A stretch of DNA of 60,407 nt, taken from positions 1 through 60,407 of the forward strand of contig CALMVQ010000021.1 in the NCBI GenBank assembly GCA_937873135.1, in the 5' to 3' direction. Positions 15,152 to 24,388 of this stretch are shown piece after piece. The DNA comes from an uncultured Scytonema sp. (GTDB taxonomy: Bacteria > Cyanobacteriota > Cyanobacteriia > Cyanobacteriales > Nostocaceae). Each line of letters opens with the position of its first letter. Position 1 is the stretch's first letter. The notes beneath the pieces were generated by a model. The model worked only from the letters and a program-made list of their open reading frames with translations, had not been told where the DNA came from and ran no database searches. A program made the translations under genes and the position numbers.

Positions 15152-15338
15152 CTAGTCTAAGTTACTCTGCTACGCGTTGGGTTAACTGCGCTGTTTGAGG
15201 AGAGACGCTATTACCCTTCAATGTAAAGATGATCAATATCATGGGTGCCGCAGTCGAGATCCAGCACTGTAGTTTTCGGACGGCTGCCAAAAGCTTGTAG
15301 CTGAATCTCGTTGGGTAGACAATAGTAAGATTAATTTA

Positions 15339-16136
15339 TTACAAAGTCGCTACTGAACCACCATCTACCCTGTAGTTAGCACCAAGTACAAAGCTTGATT
15401 GTTCTGAACATAAAAAGGCAATTACAGCGGCAACTTCTTCTGCTTTACCGCGTCGGTGGAGTTCGAGTGATGGGCGATCTTCATCAAGAAAACTATCAAT
15501 TGCCTCGTCAAAACTGACACCCATCTTTTGCGATCGCTTGGACATCATTGCATCCGTCATCGGAGTGGCGATAAAGGCAGGGGAAACCGAATTCACTAGC
15601 ACGCCGTCCAATGCATAAGCTTTGGACAGGTTTTTGGCAAGGTTAAGCACACCAGCCTTGCAAGCGCAGTAAGGCATCTCTTCCGGGTAAGGCTGCACAG
15701 CGTCTTCTGAACTCACCAAAACCACTCGTCCCCAACCAACCTCACGCATCGGGGGAATTAAAGCCCGACAAATACGCACCGCTCCCATCAAATCTATGTC
15801 AATAGTTTGATACCATTCCTCGTCAGTAATTTCCAGGAACTCTTTGGTCGCTCCCGTAATTCCTGCCGCATGAACGAGGATATGAACTGTCCCAAAGCGC
15901 TCAAGAATTTGACGCTTAGCAGTTTCCACTTCCAAGGGCTTAGTTAAGTCTGCTTTAACTGCCAATACTTCTCCAAATTTACTAATTTCAAGAGCCGCTT
16001 GCTGAATCTGCTCGTTAGTGTTGTCAATCAGCGCAATCTTTGCCCCCTCTTGAGCAAGCAATTGGGCTGTAGCTTTACCGATACCAGAGTCTGCGCCAGT
16101 AATAACGGCAATTTTACCTTTAATACCAAGATCCAT
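15339..16136 (-). CDS. Short-chain dehydrogenase/reductase (classical SDR)
   Basis: This 265-residue protein has the classical SDR layout: cofactor motif TGADSGIG (residues 14-21), an acidic DN at the end of beta-2 favouring NAD(H), HAAGITG in place of NAG, the catalytic Ser in VLVSSEDA, and Tyr-x-x-x-Lys in PYCACKAG. A PG-type substrate loop precedes the C-terminal VDGG. The start has AGGAG nine bases upstream. The substrate is unknown; the acidic insertion after MTDAMMSKRS resembles glucose/3-oxoacyl-type reductases of secondary metabolism. Part of the gene is duplicated at 13435. Nothing links it operonically to neighbours. Confidence 0.9.
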   Translation of the reverse strand: MDLGIKGKIAVITGADSGIGKATAQLLAQEGAKIALIDNTNEQIQQAALEISKFGEVLAVKADLTKPLEVETAKRQILERFGTVHILVHAAGITGATKEFLEITDEEWYQTIDIDLMGAVRICRALIPPMREVGWGRVVLVSSEDAVQPYPEEMPYCACKAGVLNLAKNLSKAYALDGVLVNSVSPAFIATPMTDAMMSKRSQKMGVSFDEAIDSFLDEDRPSLELHRRGKAEEVAAVIAFLCSEQSSFVLGANYRVDGGSVATL

Positions 16137-16275
16137 TTCTAACTTCTCCTAAATCAATCACGAATTTCTTTGTTTTCATTTCTTCACAAGTCCTTGAATA
16201 TGATACTCTTAGATTTTCCAACTTTTATCTAACAACACTGGCTGGGGATCAATGTGGAAGCGTGGCGAAATGCTG

Positions 16276-17946
16276 TTATTGCAAAACGAAAACCTGTGCT
16301 TCGTACTCACCCATGTCAATCGTCAACTGGTTATCCTCCGCTTGAACATCGTAGTCTCTTGTCCACTCATGCCAATTTCCGTTTTCCGGAATATTAGGAA
16401 TTTGGTAGCCCTTTAAATATTGCTCGGAGAAGTTAACAACAACAACAACCCGTGAACCTTGATCATTCCAGCGCTGATAAGCAAAGACTTTGCCATCGGG
16501 ATTTTCATGGAAGAATTTAAGGTTGGAAGCACAGAGGGCTGGATTTTGTTTGCGTAGTGCAATCAAGCCTTTGTAATACTCCAATAAATTACGATTGCGG
16601 TCATTTTTTAACAAAGACCATTCCAGTTGTTGGTTCTTCTCGTCAGAATTGATGTCTGTGGAGTCACCAAACTCTTCACCCATCCAGATCATGGGAACTC
16701 CTAGTGCTGTCATCAAGAGAACCGCCCCCAACGAAGCTCGCTTAAAGGCAGCATCATCCAAAATACCTTGCTTGCCCAAGTTTATCAACAGGCGCTTTTG
16801 GTCGTGATTACACAGGTAATTAATCGCTTTAGTAATACCTTCAGGATAACCCTGATTCTGAGGTTCAAGCACCTGTTTGATCTGCTCTAAATCGAAGGTT
16901 TCGCCACAAATATGGGGCTCGATTGTATGGTAGAAATTGTCGTGCCAGCACGCATCCATCGGTCCGTTGGGACTTACTATATCGGGGTTTTCTGGAATAT
17001 GTTCGCCTATGTTGTAGAAAGGCTTTGCTCCAGCTGTCTTAGTGGCTTCTTGGGCAATCCAGTTCAGAAAGTCTTTGTTATCGAGTTGCTTTAAGGCGTC
17101 GTAGCGAATGCCGTCGATGTGGTATTCCTGAATCCAAAACCGCACCACATCCCCCATAAAGTCCCTAGCAGGTATGGCGTCCCGCTTGTCATCATAGTGA
17201 TTGTAATTAAATTCCGGTCCCCAGTAAAAAGGGTCATCTGAATGGTGGCGATCATGATAATACCAGTAATCGCGGTCAATTTGTAGCAGTGGACTTTCTT
17301 CTGATGAATGGTTATAAAGCTGATCCAGGATGACACGAATGCCTCTAGCATGGCATTCATCAATCAAACGCTTCAACTCTTCCGTTGAACCGTAGTTAGG
17401 CTGTGGGGCAAAGAAGTAGCTAGGAGTATAACCCCAGTTGTAATCTCCTGGAGACTCGTTTACAGGCATTAATTCAATTGCATTAATCCCCAATTCACAC
17501 AAGTAATCCAGTTTTTCGATAACATTTTTGTACTGTCCCCGCTTGCCAGAATCATTCTCCCCATGAGAAAAATCTGAAATGAGGAGTTCGTAAATGACTA
17601 ACTCATGATCGGCAGGCAACGGCTTGTCGTCGTGCCGCCAAACATAGGTATCGACAATTCGTTGACCTTCTTTAATCCGAATGACACCATTGATTGTATC
17701 TGAATCAATTTCAGTGACGTAGGGGTCATCAATTTCTACCCATTCATCCGGCTCATTCGACCAACTTTTGGACTGAACCCGAAATTTATATTGATAAACG
17801 CCATCTTCCATCTCAACTGAGGTACGGAAATAACCATTTTCATCTTTTTGCATCGGTATTTCTTTCCAATCAGAAAAAGATCCGATTAATGCTGCTGCTT
17901 TGTTATAAGGAGCTAATAACTTAAATTCAATTGAATTGGACATCAA
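16276..17946 (-). CDS. GH13 alpha-amylase-family enzyme with N-terminal CBM48-like domain
   Basis: The 556-residue protein begins with a beta-sandwich module (FKLLAPYNKAAALIGSFSDW, residues 8-27) of the CBM48/E-set type. The GH13 barrel follows with all four conserved regions: VILDQLYNHS (I), GIRYDALKQ containing the nucleophile Asp (II), NIGEH containing the acid/base Glu (III) and LCNHDQKR (IV). The C-terminal beta domain ends the chain. It acts on alpha-1,4 or alpha-1,6 glucans and resembles glycogen-debranching or trehalohydrolase-like cyanobacterial enzymes; exact specificity is not readable. No signal peptide is seen, so it is probably cytoplasmic glycogen metabolism. Confidence 0.85.
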   Translation of the reverse strand: MMSNSIEFKLLAPYNKAAALIGSFSDWKEIPMQKDENGYFRTSVEMEDGVYQYKFRVQSKSWSNEPDEWVEIDDPYVTEIDSDTINGVIRIKEGQRIVDTYVWRHDDKPLPADHELVIYELLISDFSHGENDSGKRGQYKNVIEKLDYLCELGINAIELMPVNESPGDYNWGYTPSYFFAPQPNYGSTEELKRLIDECHARGIRVILDQLYNHSSEESPLLQIDRDYWYYHDRHHSDDPFYWGPEFNYNHYDDKRDAIPARDFMGDVVRFWIQEYHIDGIRYDALKQLDNKDFLNWIAQEATKTAGAKPFYNIGEHIPENPDIVSPNGPMDACWHDNFYHTIEPHICGETFDLEQIKQVLEPQNQGYPEGITKAINYLCNHDQKRLLINLGKQGILDDAAFKRASLGAVLLMTALGVPMIWMGEEFGDSTDINSDEKNQQLEWSLLKNDRNRNLLEYYKGLIALRKQNPALCASNLKFFHENPDGKVFAYQRWNDQGSRVVVVVNFSEQYLKGYQIPNIPENGNWHEWTRDYDVQAEDNQLTIDMGEYEAQVFVLQ

Positions 17947-19000
17947 GTTTTCCTGTAATTATTACTTATTAAAAGTTTAATGCTCAAAAATTTATTGATG
18001 ACGATTAAACCATTGATGCTTCAATAAAATATATCATCAGATTCACAAAGCGCAAATCTATCTATTGGTCAGTAGCATATTAAGTGAAGTTAATATATAT
18101 CAGTCCTAAATCATTGGTGAAAAATCAGATCCCCGACTTCTTAAAGAAGTCAGAGAGACTTTCATTTCATAACTCATATAAAATTGTTATATATGAAAAT
18201 ATATTTACGAATATATATTTTTTTACATATAGTAATTCTATTTAAGAATTATTACTCCCGCTGCGCTCTTATTTGAATCCAGATATAAAAAAAACCTCAT
18301 AATCATAGGAAGCAAAGAAAAAAGATATAGGTAATCCTACATTCCTATTGGATAATACCGTAAACATAATGTGTAGCTTCATAAAGAAGTAATATATGAA
18401 TATTCTGAGCAAGGCTACGATTAATTATAAAAAAAAAGGTATAAATCTATAGCTTCGTCTATAAATCCACTTACTTTCGCGCTGCCATATAAACCTACTT
18501 ACAGTCGATATTTTGTCACAAATCACCTACTATGTATTTAATGTTTGCTCAGATATTAGGACAGGACAAAGGGCATTTATCGCTTTTTATCTAGTTCTTG
18601 AATCAAGATAAAAGATTGGAGTGACAATCCGCTTCTAACTATAGGAGTAAAAAATCCACTTATCTAAAGAGCTTAAAAAAATTCATACAAATTTCATTTT
18701 ATAATTAAATATTTAAAGCATGAAGTCAGCACGCTGATTTCTGAAGTACTCCCGAACGACTATACATCAGTAAACCAAAAAGTTTTTCCCCAAAGAGCGA
18801 TCGCTAATCACTATTCACACATACGGCGGTCGATTTATCTACTGGTAAGTGCCTAAGAGTGTGGGTAAACCACAATGTGAACCGTAGCGATTGTAGTTCC
18901 TCCAAGAGAGCGATTTTTTTGCGCCAACCTACTTAATTATGATCGCAGATGCTGTATCATCGCTGATAATGTAAGGTATAAAATTCTAGGGAAACACGTA
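17947..19000. other. AT-rich non-coding region with repeats
   Basis: No gene is supported. A small hairpin GACTTCTT-A-AAGAAGTC lies at 18135-18151 within the CCCCGACTTC-type cyanobacterial repeat. A solitary diverged copy of the ISH3-like element end lies at 18768-18807. 18200-18720 is strongly AT-rich. Confidence 0.5.
18768..18807 (+). repeat. Solitary copy of the IS terminal repeat
   Basis: The 40-bp sequence starting CAGTAAACCAAAAAG and ending GCGATCGCTAA differs from the ends of the insertion sequence at 4920-6370 in only a few central bases. No transposase or second end is nearby. It may be a solo end left by excision, or an independent dispersed repeat that the insertion sequence shares. 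Confidence 0.6.
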
Positions 19001-20569
19001 ATGCGATCGCCAGATCGACAACAACGACGCCAACAATTAATCCAGCAATACGTTCTATCGCGCCGAACGATGCTGGCGCTAATTGGTCTAGCTTGTGCCC
19101 CTGCTTTGGAAATGTGCCTAGGCAATAAATCTTACGCAAGAACACCCGACCTGCCTGCCAATCCGGATATTCCAACTTTACCTCAAAAAAACAACTCGGC
19201 AATCCAACTTGAGCGTCAAGAGCAGCTATCAGCAGTACGCCTCCAATATCAGCTTGCGTTTCGGCTACCGAACTCTGTCCGCGTGGCGACTTTACCCCTC
19301 CAAGAAGTTTTTGATCAGGGGTATAACAATAATCGAGCAATTTTGAACCAGAAAATCGCAGCAAATCAACAGGCTTTTCAAGAGAGTCCCAAGCCCTTTG
19401 TAACGCTAGAAGATTACGCAGATGTCTTTAAAGTCCTGCCTCTACCAGATATTGCCAAGACCTTTCAAAGCAACGATACATTCGCATTTCAAAGGCTTTC
19501 AGGTCCCAATCCAATGGAAATAACCAATGTTTTAGCACTTCCTTACAATCTTCTTGAAAAACTTGGGATAACCGATGAGATTTTTCAAACTGTTCTCTTA
19601 TCTCAAAGGGGAAAGGCTAACGAGAGCGAAACCCTCAACAGTGCTATCCAAGAAGGTAGTCTGTTTGTCACTGATTATGCGCTACTCGATTCTACTCACG
19701 TAACTCTAAAATCCAATCGGTTTCTCACTGCCCCAATCGCGCTTTATTATGCTGATCGCAGTCGTAGTCATTCGCGCTTAATCCCTATTGCCATCCAACT
19801 AGGACAGGTGCCTAAAGAAAGTCTGCTTTGTACGCCTATGGATGGCGTAGACTGGACTCTAGCAAAGCTGATCGCTCAGATGGCTGATTTTAATGTCCAT
19901 GAATTGGTACGTCATTTAGGTCAAACCCATCTTGCTCTAGAACCAATCGCATTAGCTACTGTACGCGAGCTAGCTGCTCGCCATCCCGTGAATGTGCTAT
20001 TAAAGCCTCATTTTGAGTTCACAATGGCAATCAATGCTCTTGCCGATCAGGTACTGATTAATCCGGGGGGATATGTGGATATCATTCTCGGAAGCACTAT
20101 TGAAAGCTCACTCAACCTGACAAATCTTGGGATCTCGGAGTTTTTCAACAACTTCAGCAACTTTGCTCTCCCGAACAATTTACGTCAGCGTGGTGTTGAT
20201 GAGCGTTCTGTATTGCGAGATTTTCCTTATCGGGATGACGGGTTGCTGGTGTGGAATGCCTTACTCGACTATGTCAGTCAATATGTTGGGATTTACTACA
20301 GGTCAAACCGAGATGTCATTGAGGATTTTGAGCTACAAAATTGGCTACAAGTTTTACGGAAACCCGTTAGTGATGGTGGCTTTGGTGTCGTTTCCTTACC
20401 ACCCCGCCTGACTAACCGCGACCAGTTGATTGACCTGCTGACACAAATTATTTTCACCGCAGGTCCACAACACTCAGCCATTGCTTGGATTCAATATCAG
20501 TTCTATCCTTACTTTCTTACATATGTGCAATACTTGCTGATCATTGAGGTGCGAAATCTTGGGTTTTAA
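19001..20569 (+). pseudogene. Lipoxygenase-family protein, C-terminally truncated
   Basis: The N-terminus has a twin-arginine-like segment (SRRTMLALIGLACAPALEM), suggesting export. The body follows the lipoxygenase fold: DWTLAKLIAQMADFNVHELV and RHLGQTHLALEPIALATVRE carry the first two iron histidines in the H-x4-H spacing. GPQHSAIAWIQYQF corresponds to the third-histidine helix. In usual lipoxygenases the fourth position after this His is an iron-ligand Asn (HSAVN); here it is Ala. The protein then ends after about 25 more residues, so the last 100-130 residues, including the C-terminal Ile ligand, are missing. It is probably inactive. GGAA lies upstream of the ATG. Confidence 0.7.
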
Positions 20570-20683
20570 TCTCAGTTAACGAAAGGCTCATATATCAATT
20601 AGTGGCAAAGGGACGTAACGCGAGCGCTCTCGGGTTAGAACACAAGCAGCTTGTGCCGCAAGCGATCGCATCCGTCAATTAGT

Positions 20684-21193
20684 TCACGCTACAGTTTCAG
20701 CATAGCCTTGCAAGTTCTCAGGCTCAAATTGACGCAAAATGCGAGTTGCCCGAGTGGTGAGTTCGTCAGTTCCTTTAACGACAATGAGGTACTTGCCTTC
20801 ATTAAGACGGTTACGGTAAGGTAAAGCGTCTCCACTACCCACGGTTAAACCGACTCCACCACCAACAAAGTATGCACCCAAAGCAGCAGCGGCGGCTCCC
20901 AAGAGTCCACCAATGATATGATTGCCAAATCGGCCTATTGGAAATATATCAATACCTGTCAATAAGTTAAAAGCGAAACCGGCGACAAAACCAAAGGGAA
21001 GAAGCCAGGATGACAGGCGGGATATCCCTTTCTTCGCTTGCTTATTGGGATCAATCAACCCGAACTCATCAGCACTCTTGTACCCCCTCCCCAAAATATC
21101 AATTTGCTTGGTGGGTAAACCGTCTTTCTCTAAGGCAGAGTAAGCTTCTTCTGCCTGTATGCGATCTGGTAGAACTGCAACAAGATAATTCAT
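20684..21193 (-). CDS. Conserved membrane-associated stress-type protein
   Basis: The ATG at 21193 (MNYLVAVLPDRIQAEEAY) is preferred over 21235 because the conserved fold starts there. The 169 residues comprise an N-terminal alpha/beta half-domain (GLPTKQIDILGRG), a central Gly/Ala-rich hydrophobic hairpin (WLLPFGFVAGFAFNLL and IIGGLLGAAAAALGAYFVGG), and a second alpha/beta half (EGKYLIVVKGTDELTTRATR). The arrangement recalls YflT/DUF1269-type general-stress proteins. Function is unknown. It is convergent with the lipoxygenase-like gene and apparently monocistronic. Confidence 0.6.
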   Translation of the reverse strand: MNYLVAVLPDRIQAEEAYSALEKDGLPTKQIDILGRGYKSADEFGLIDPNKQAKKGISRLSSWLLPFGFVAGFAFNLLTGIDIFPIGRFGNHIIGGLLGAAAAALGAYFVGGGVGLTVGSGDALPYRNRLNEGKYLIVVKGTDELTTRATRILRQFEPENLQGYAETVA

Positions 21194-21521
21194 AGCGTTA
21201 TATTCGGTTCGTAATATTTTAGTCAACTGTGACAAGTGAATAAAATAGCTGTCTAACCATAAAACTTAAGCATAATAGCAGGAATAAACTTCAACCCTAG
21301 GATTGAAATAAAGCTCAAGTAAATTCTTTGTGTAAAGTCTCTGTAATCACAGATACATGGAATCAATGTTTTTCCTATTTTTTTATATATAGCAATCCTC
21401 AGCTTCCTTTGTGAACATCGCGCAGGCTCAGATTCCCGACTAGTTTTACACAGTTGAGAATCTTGTTGTTCACGAAAGATTTAGAACTGCGATAGATAGC
21501 AATTTTAACGGCTTTATCCTT

Positions 21522-22328
21522 TTAAGAAAGCGATTGCTCCGTCGGCTCCATCAGAAAACTATTTGCTTGCAGAATTTGGTACAGATTAACATCTTCTTCT
21601 ACCAAACAAGCATGACCACTGTGGGGTAAAGTCACTACTTGAGTATGAGGAAAAATTTTAGCTAAGCGTTCAGCTTCTGCTTCTGAAGGTAAAAGTCGGT
21701 CACCCTTACTACCAATTAGCAAGACAGGTTGAGTGACTTGAGAGAGTTTTTGCTCATCAATTGTAAACTCTCTTAAAAGAGACAGACGTTGATTAGCAGT
21801 TTTTTTCGGTGCTGAACTCACTCCTTCTAACAAAGCTTGTCTACCTGCAGGTGTAAGTCGATTTAAATGAGCCAGAAAAGGCAAAGCTGCAAAGGAGGAA
21901 ATTTTATAAAAAAAGTTTGGTGTCCACGGAAACAAAATTGATCCCAATTTGAGCCAAGGTACCCGATGGAATGAAGACGCCGAATTCACTAAAATCACCC
22001 GAGCAAATAGTTGCGGAAATTTCTGTAACACGAGCAGTGCTATACAACCACCGAAAGATTCGCCACATAAATAAACAGATGATCGAGGGATCTTTTCTAA
22101 TTCTGCTTGAGTTAAAGCTATGACGTTATCTACCAAGTGATCCCAACTCGTGAGATCGTCAGGTGGAATCACGAAGCAGCGCACATCAAAAGCAGCTTCT
22201 AAACCTACTGTTTGAATTTTTATCAAGTCTGCGCCAGTCTCATCCATTCCCGGTAGAAATACAAACAGGGGATAGTTGGGATTGGATGCTAGAGGAGTTA
22301 TAAAATAAGGATTGCTGAGAATAGACAT
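21522..22328 (-). CDS. Alpha/beta hydrolase
   Basis: This 268-residue protein has the hydrolase fold: an early strand FVFLPGMDETGADL with the oxyanion loop, the nucleophile elbow GESFGG (Ser near residue 92), an acidic residue after VLLIGSKGDRLLP, and the catalytic His in LPHSGHACLVEED. There is no signal peptide. The substrate cannot be predicted; esterase, lactonase or thioesterase activity is possible. It is separated from the upstream nnr gene by 61 bp on the same strand, so the two may be co-transcribed. Confidence 0.8.
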   Translation of the reverse strand: MSILSNPYFITPLASNPNYPLFVFLPGMDETGADLIKIQTVGLEAAFDVRCFVIPPDDLTSWDHLVDNVIALTQAELEKIPRSSVYLCGESFGGCIALLVLQKFPQLFARVILVNSASSFHRVPWLKLGSILFPWTPNFFYKISSFAALPFLAHLNRLTPAGRQALLEGVSSAPKKTANQRLSLLREFTIDEQKLSQVTQPVLLIGSKGDRLLPSEAEAERLAKIFPHTQVVTLPHSGHACLVEEDVNLYQILQANSFLMEPTEQSLS

Positions 22329-22389
22329 CTTTGATGATTAGATGTTAAGCACAAATTTGTAGCGTTTTTTTCGGCGTTGCGGTTTAGCG

Positions 22390-23946
22390 CTAAAGCGCAA
22401 CTACAAGCCTTAAAGCAGGAATTAAAAATTGTGTGAGTGTAAAGGCATCTACACCCAATTCTGTGCGTTCGGAGGCGGCTGTGACTCCGGCGTGACTGTG
22501 CCACCACACAGCACTTTGAATGACTGATTCAACAGGAGTTTTTTTCAAAACTGCTTGGGCAACAAGTCCCCCGGCTAAACCTGTTAACACATCTCCGCTA
22601 CCACCTCTTGCTAAGGCTGGAGTACTTTCAGGATTGATCCAAACACTCCCTTGGGAATTTGCGATCGCACTTCTTGCTCCTTTTAAAACAATCACCGCCC
22701 CAGATTGTTCTGCTGCTTTGCGAATTGCGACAATGCGATCCGGCTCAGAAGCTAATTCACCGAAAAGACGCTTAAATTCTCCTGCATGAGGAGTGAGGAC
22801 TGTAGGAGCTTGGCGTTTTGATAAAGTTGGAATGGTTCCTAAATGTGCTAGGACGTTCAAGCCATCAGCATCTAAGACTAACGGGCGATCGCTTGCAATC
22901 ACTTGCTCTATAACATATTTTGCATCCATTGTCAAGCCCGGTCCGCAAGCGATCGCGTCGAATTTGTCGAGTTCCGTTCCCTCTGGGAGTCGGGCGATCG
23001 CACCTGTTTCCGTCTCTGGACAACTCAGGATCAGTGCTTCTGGCAAGTGTCCTGACATGATCATCTGGAGTGATTCCGGTACAGCTATATACTGCATACC
23101 GACACCCGTCGCCCGAGCCCCCATTGCTGTCAAAATTGCCCCCCCACTATAAAGATGGGAACCGCAGATTAACAGCACAGAACCCATTTTGTATTTGTAA
23201 GTAGACAGTGGACGCGGTAAGGGAAGATGGGCAAGTGCAGATTTTGTCGTTAATCGCTGAATCCTTGGTTCTTTTAAAACAGCTCGCACATCAGCAATCT
23301 GTAGATCAATATCAATAAGTTCAGTTGTACCCATAAACTCTAATGCTTGATCTTGCAAAAAAGCTAATTTCCACAATCCTATGCAGAAGGTGTGTTTGGC
23401 ACGAATAGCCGTTCCCAGCACTGCTCCTGTATCGGTATGTACACCGGAAGGAATATCGATACTTAGAACTGGTTGTGACCATTGATTGATTTGGTCGATA
23501 GCATCGGCCAGCGAATTTTCTAGCGATCGCTCCTGTCCATAACCAAATAATCCGTCAATCAGCAGATGACAATCCTTCAAAGCTTCGACTGATTCAGAAA
23601 ATGCCATCCCCAGGCTTTCAACATAACGAGCATGAGTCGCAGTCAGTTCCTTAGATTTCGCTAAAGGGCGGTAAATAAGAATAAAGTAACCCTGGAAATA
23701 AAGCTCGCGGGCAATTACTAATGCATCGCCACCATTGTGTCCTGGTCCCACAATAATACCAACTTTTGGGAAATCCTCACAAGTATAAAGTTCCCGAATT
23801 CGTTGTGCAATCAAGCACCCCACTTTTTCCATCAAAGCCGCAACTGGCATCCCTGCATCAAACACGCGTGCCTCTATATCGGCCATTTGTTTGGCAGTCA
23901 CAACGACTTGATTAATTTCCTCGACTCTATCTGTAACTTGTAACAT
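22390..23946 (-). CDS. nnr: Bifunctional NAD(P)HX epimerase / ADP-dependent NAD(P)HX dehydratase
   Basis: The start is taken at the ATG at 23946 (MLQVTDRVEEINQVVVTAKQ), because codons further upstream lie in the duplicated DNA of the neighbouring pseudogene. The N-terminal YjeF_N epimerase domain shows VGPGHNGGDALVIAREL. The C-terminal ribokinase-like dehydratase shows LILSCPETETG, DADGLNVLA, LTPHAGEFKRLFG and the catalytic RGGSGDVLTGLAGG. Together they repair hydrated NADH and NADPH, a housekeeping role. The length of 518 residues is normal. The gene sits just outside the biosynthetic island. Confidence 0.93.
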   Translation of the reverse strand: MLQVTDRVEEINQVVVTAKQMADIEARVFDAGMPVAALMEKVGCLIAQRIRELYTCEDFPKVGIIVGPGHNGGDALVIARELYFQGYFILIYRPLAKSKELTATHARYVESLGMAFSESVEALKDCHLLIDGLFGYGQERSLENSLADAIDQINQWSQPVLSIDIPSGVHTDTGAVLGTAIRAKHTFCIGLWKLAFLQDQALEFMGTTELIDIDLQIADVRAVLKEPRIQRLTTKSALAHLPLPRPLSTYKYKMGSVLLICGSHLYSGGAILTAMGARATGVGMQYIAVPESLQMIMSGHLPEALILSCPETETGAIARLPEGTELDKFDAIACGPGLTMDAKYVIEQVIASDRPLVLDADGLNVLAHLGTIPTLSKRQAPTVLTPHAGEFKRLFGELASEPDRIVAIRKAAEQSGAVIVLKGARSAIANSQGSVWINPESTPALARGGSGDVLTGLAGGLVAQAVLKKTPVESVIQSAVWWHSHAGVTAASERTELGVDAFTLTQFLIPALRLVVAL

Positions 23947-23975
23947 TTTTACTCCCTCTTCCCGAACCTGCTTCC

Positions 23976-24344
23976 TCAACTCGTCTGCATTTGCCCACCC
24001 TGAGGTTTTGACAGCGCCTGTAGTTCTTCCCAAGAATAGTGTTTGAGCAGTTCGACAGCTTTGTTATTAGCTCCTGATCCCAAACTAGCTGTGGGGTGAA
24101 CGACATTGATCGCTTCAGAGGCTTTCTCACCTAAAGTATTACCAGCAATGCCTCCGGCGATCGCTCCTGCAACTCCACCAAGCGCAGCACCCATTTTACC
24201 ACCAAGCGATCAACCAAGTGCCGCTCCTGCCACTACACCTCCTAAAGCACCCAAACCCGTAGCAAGGGGATGAGAATCTGCGGTTTCTGATGTGGGATCT
24301 TGAGGTTCGTGATGTGGTTTAATTTGTTCAAAGTCGTTTGTCAT
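23976..24344 (-). pseudogene. Glycine-zipper protein with in-frame TGA (left copy)
   Basis: From the ATG at 24344 the frame reads MTNDFEQIKPHHEPQDP and continues into LGALGGVVAGAALG, then TGA (24212-24210), then SLGGKMGAALGGVAGAIAGG and a C-terminal YSWEELQALSKPQGG segment. Without the stop it would be an intact 122-codon protein with a Gly/Ala-rich hydrophobic core, typical of cyanobacterial glycine-zipper membrane proteins. The right copy has TGA at the same codon, so the lesion predates the duplication or the codon is read through. A CGA-to-TGA change is the simplest cause. Confidence 0.7.
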
Positions 24345-24388
24345 CGTATTGGTCCATTGTTAATGGTTCATTGTAATTGGCAATCATC

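Larger units (their letters stand above)
14949..16183. repeat. SDR-locus repeat, copy B (complete, with MITE)
   Basis: This is the fuller copy of the segment at 13154-13742. It begins with the opening codons of the FUSC gene, includes a 105-bp MITE absent from copy A, a 28-codon GMC-like relic (minus strand, ending 15211, FGSRPKTTVLDLDC) and the whole SDR gene. The copies are in direct orientation and bracket 13743-14948, the tnpB relic and toxin-antitoxin pair. Confidence 0.85.

Noticed and set aside
23950-24033. N-terminal extension of Nnr to the ATG at 24033
   Set aside because: The extra codons lie mostly in the flanking repeat, out of frame with the zipper pseudogene, and are not part of the YjeF_N domain. 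The ATG at 23946 fits the family.
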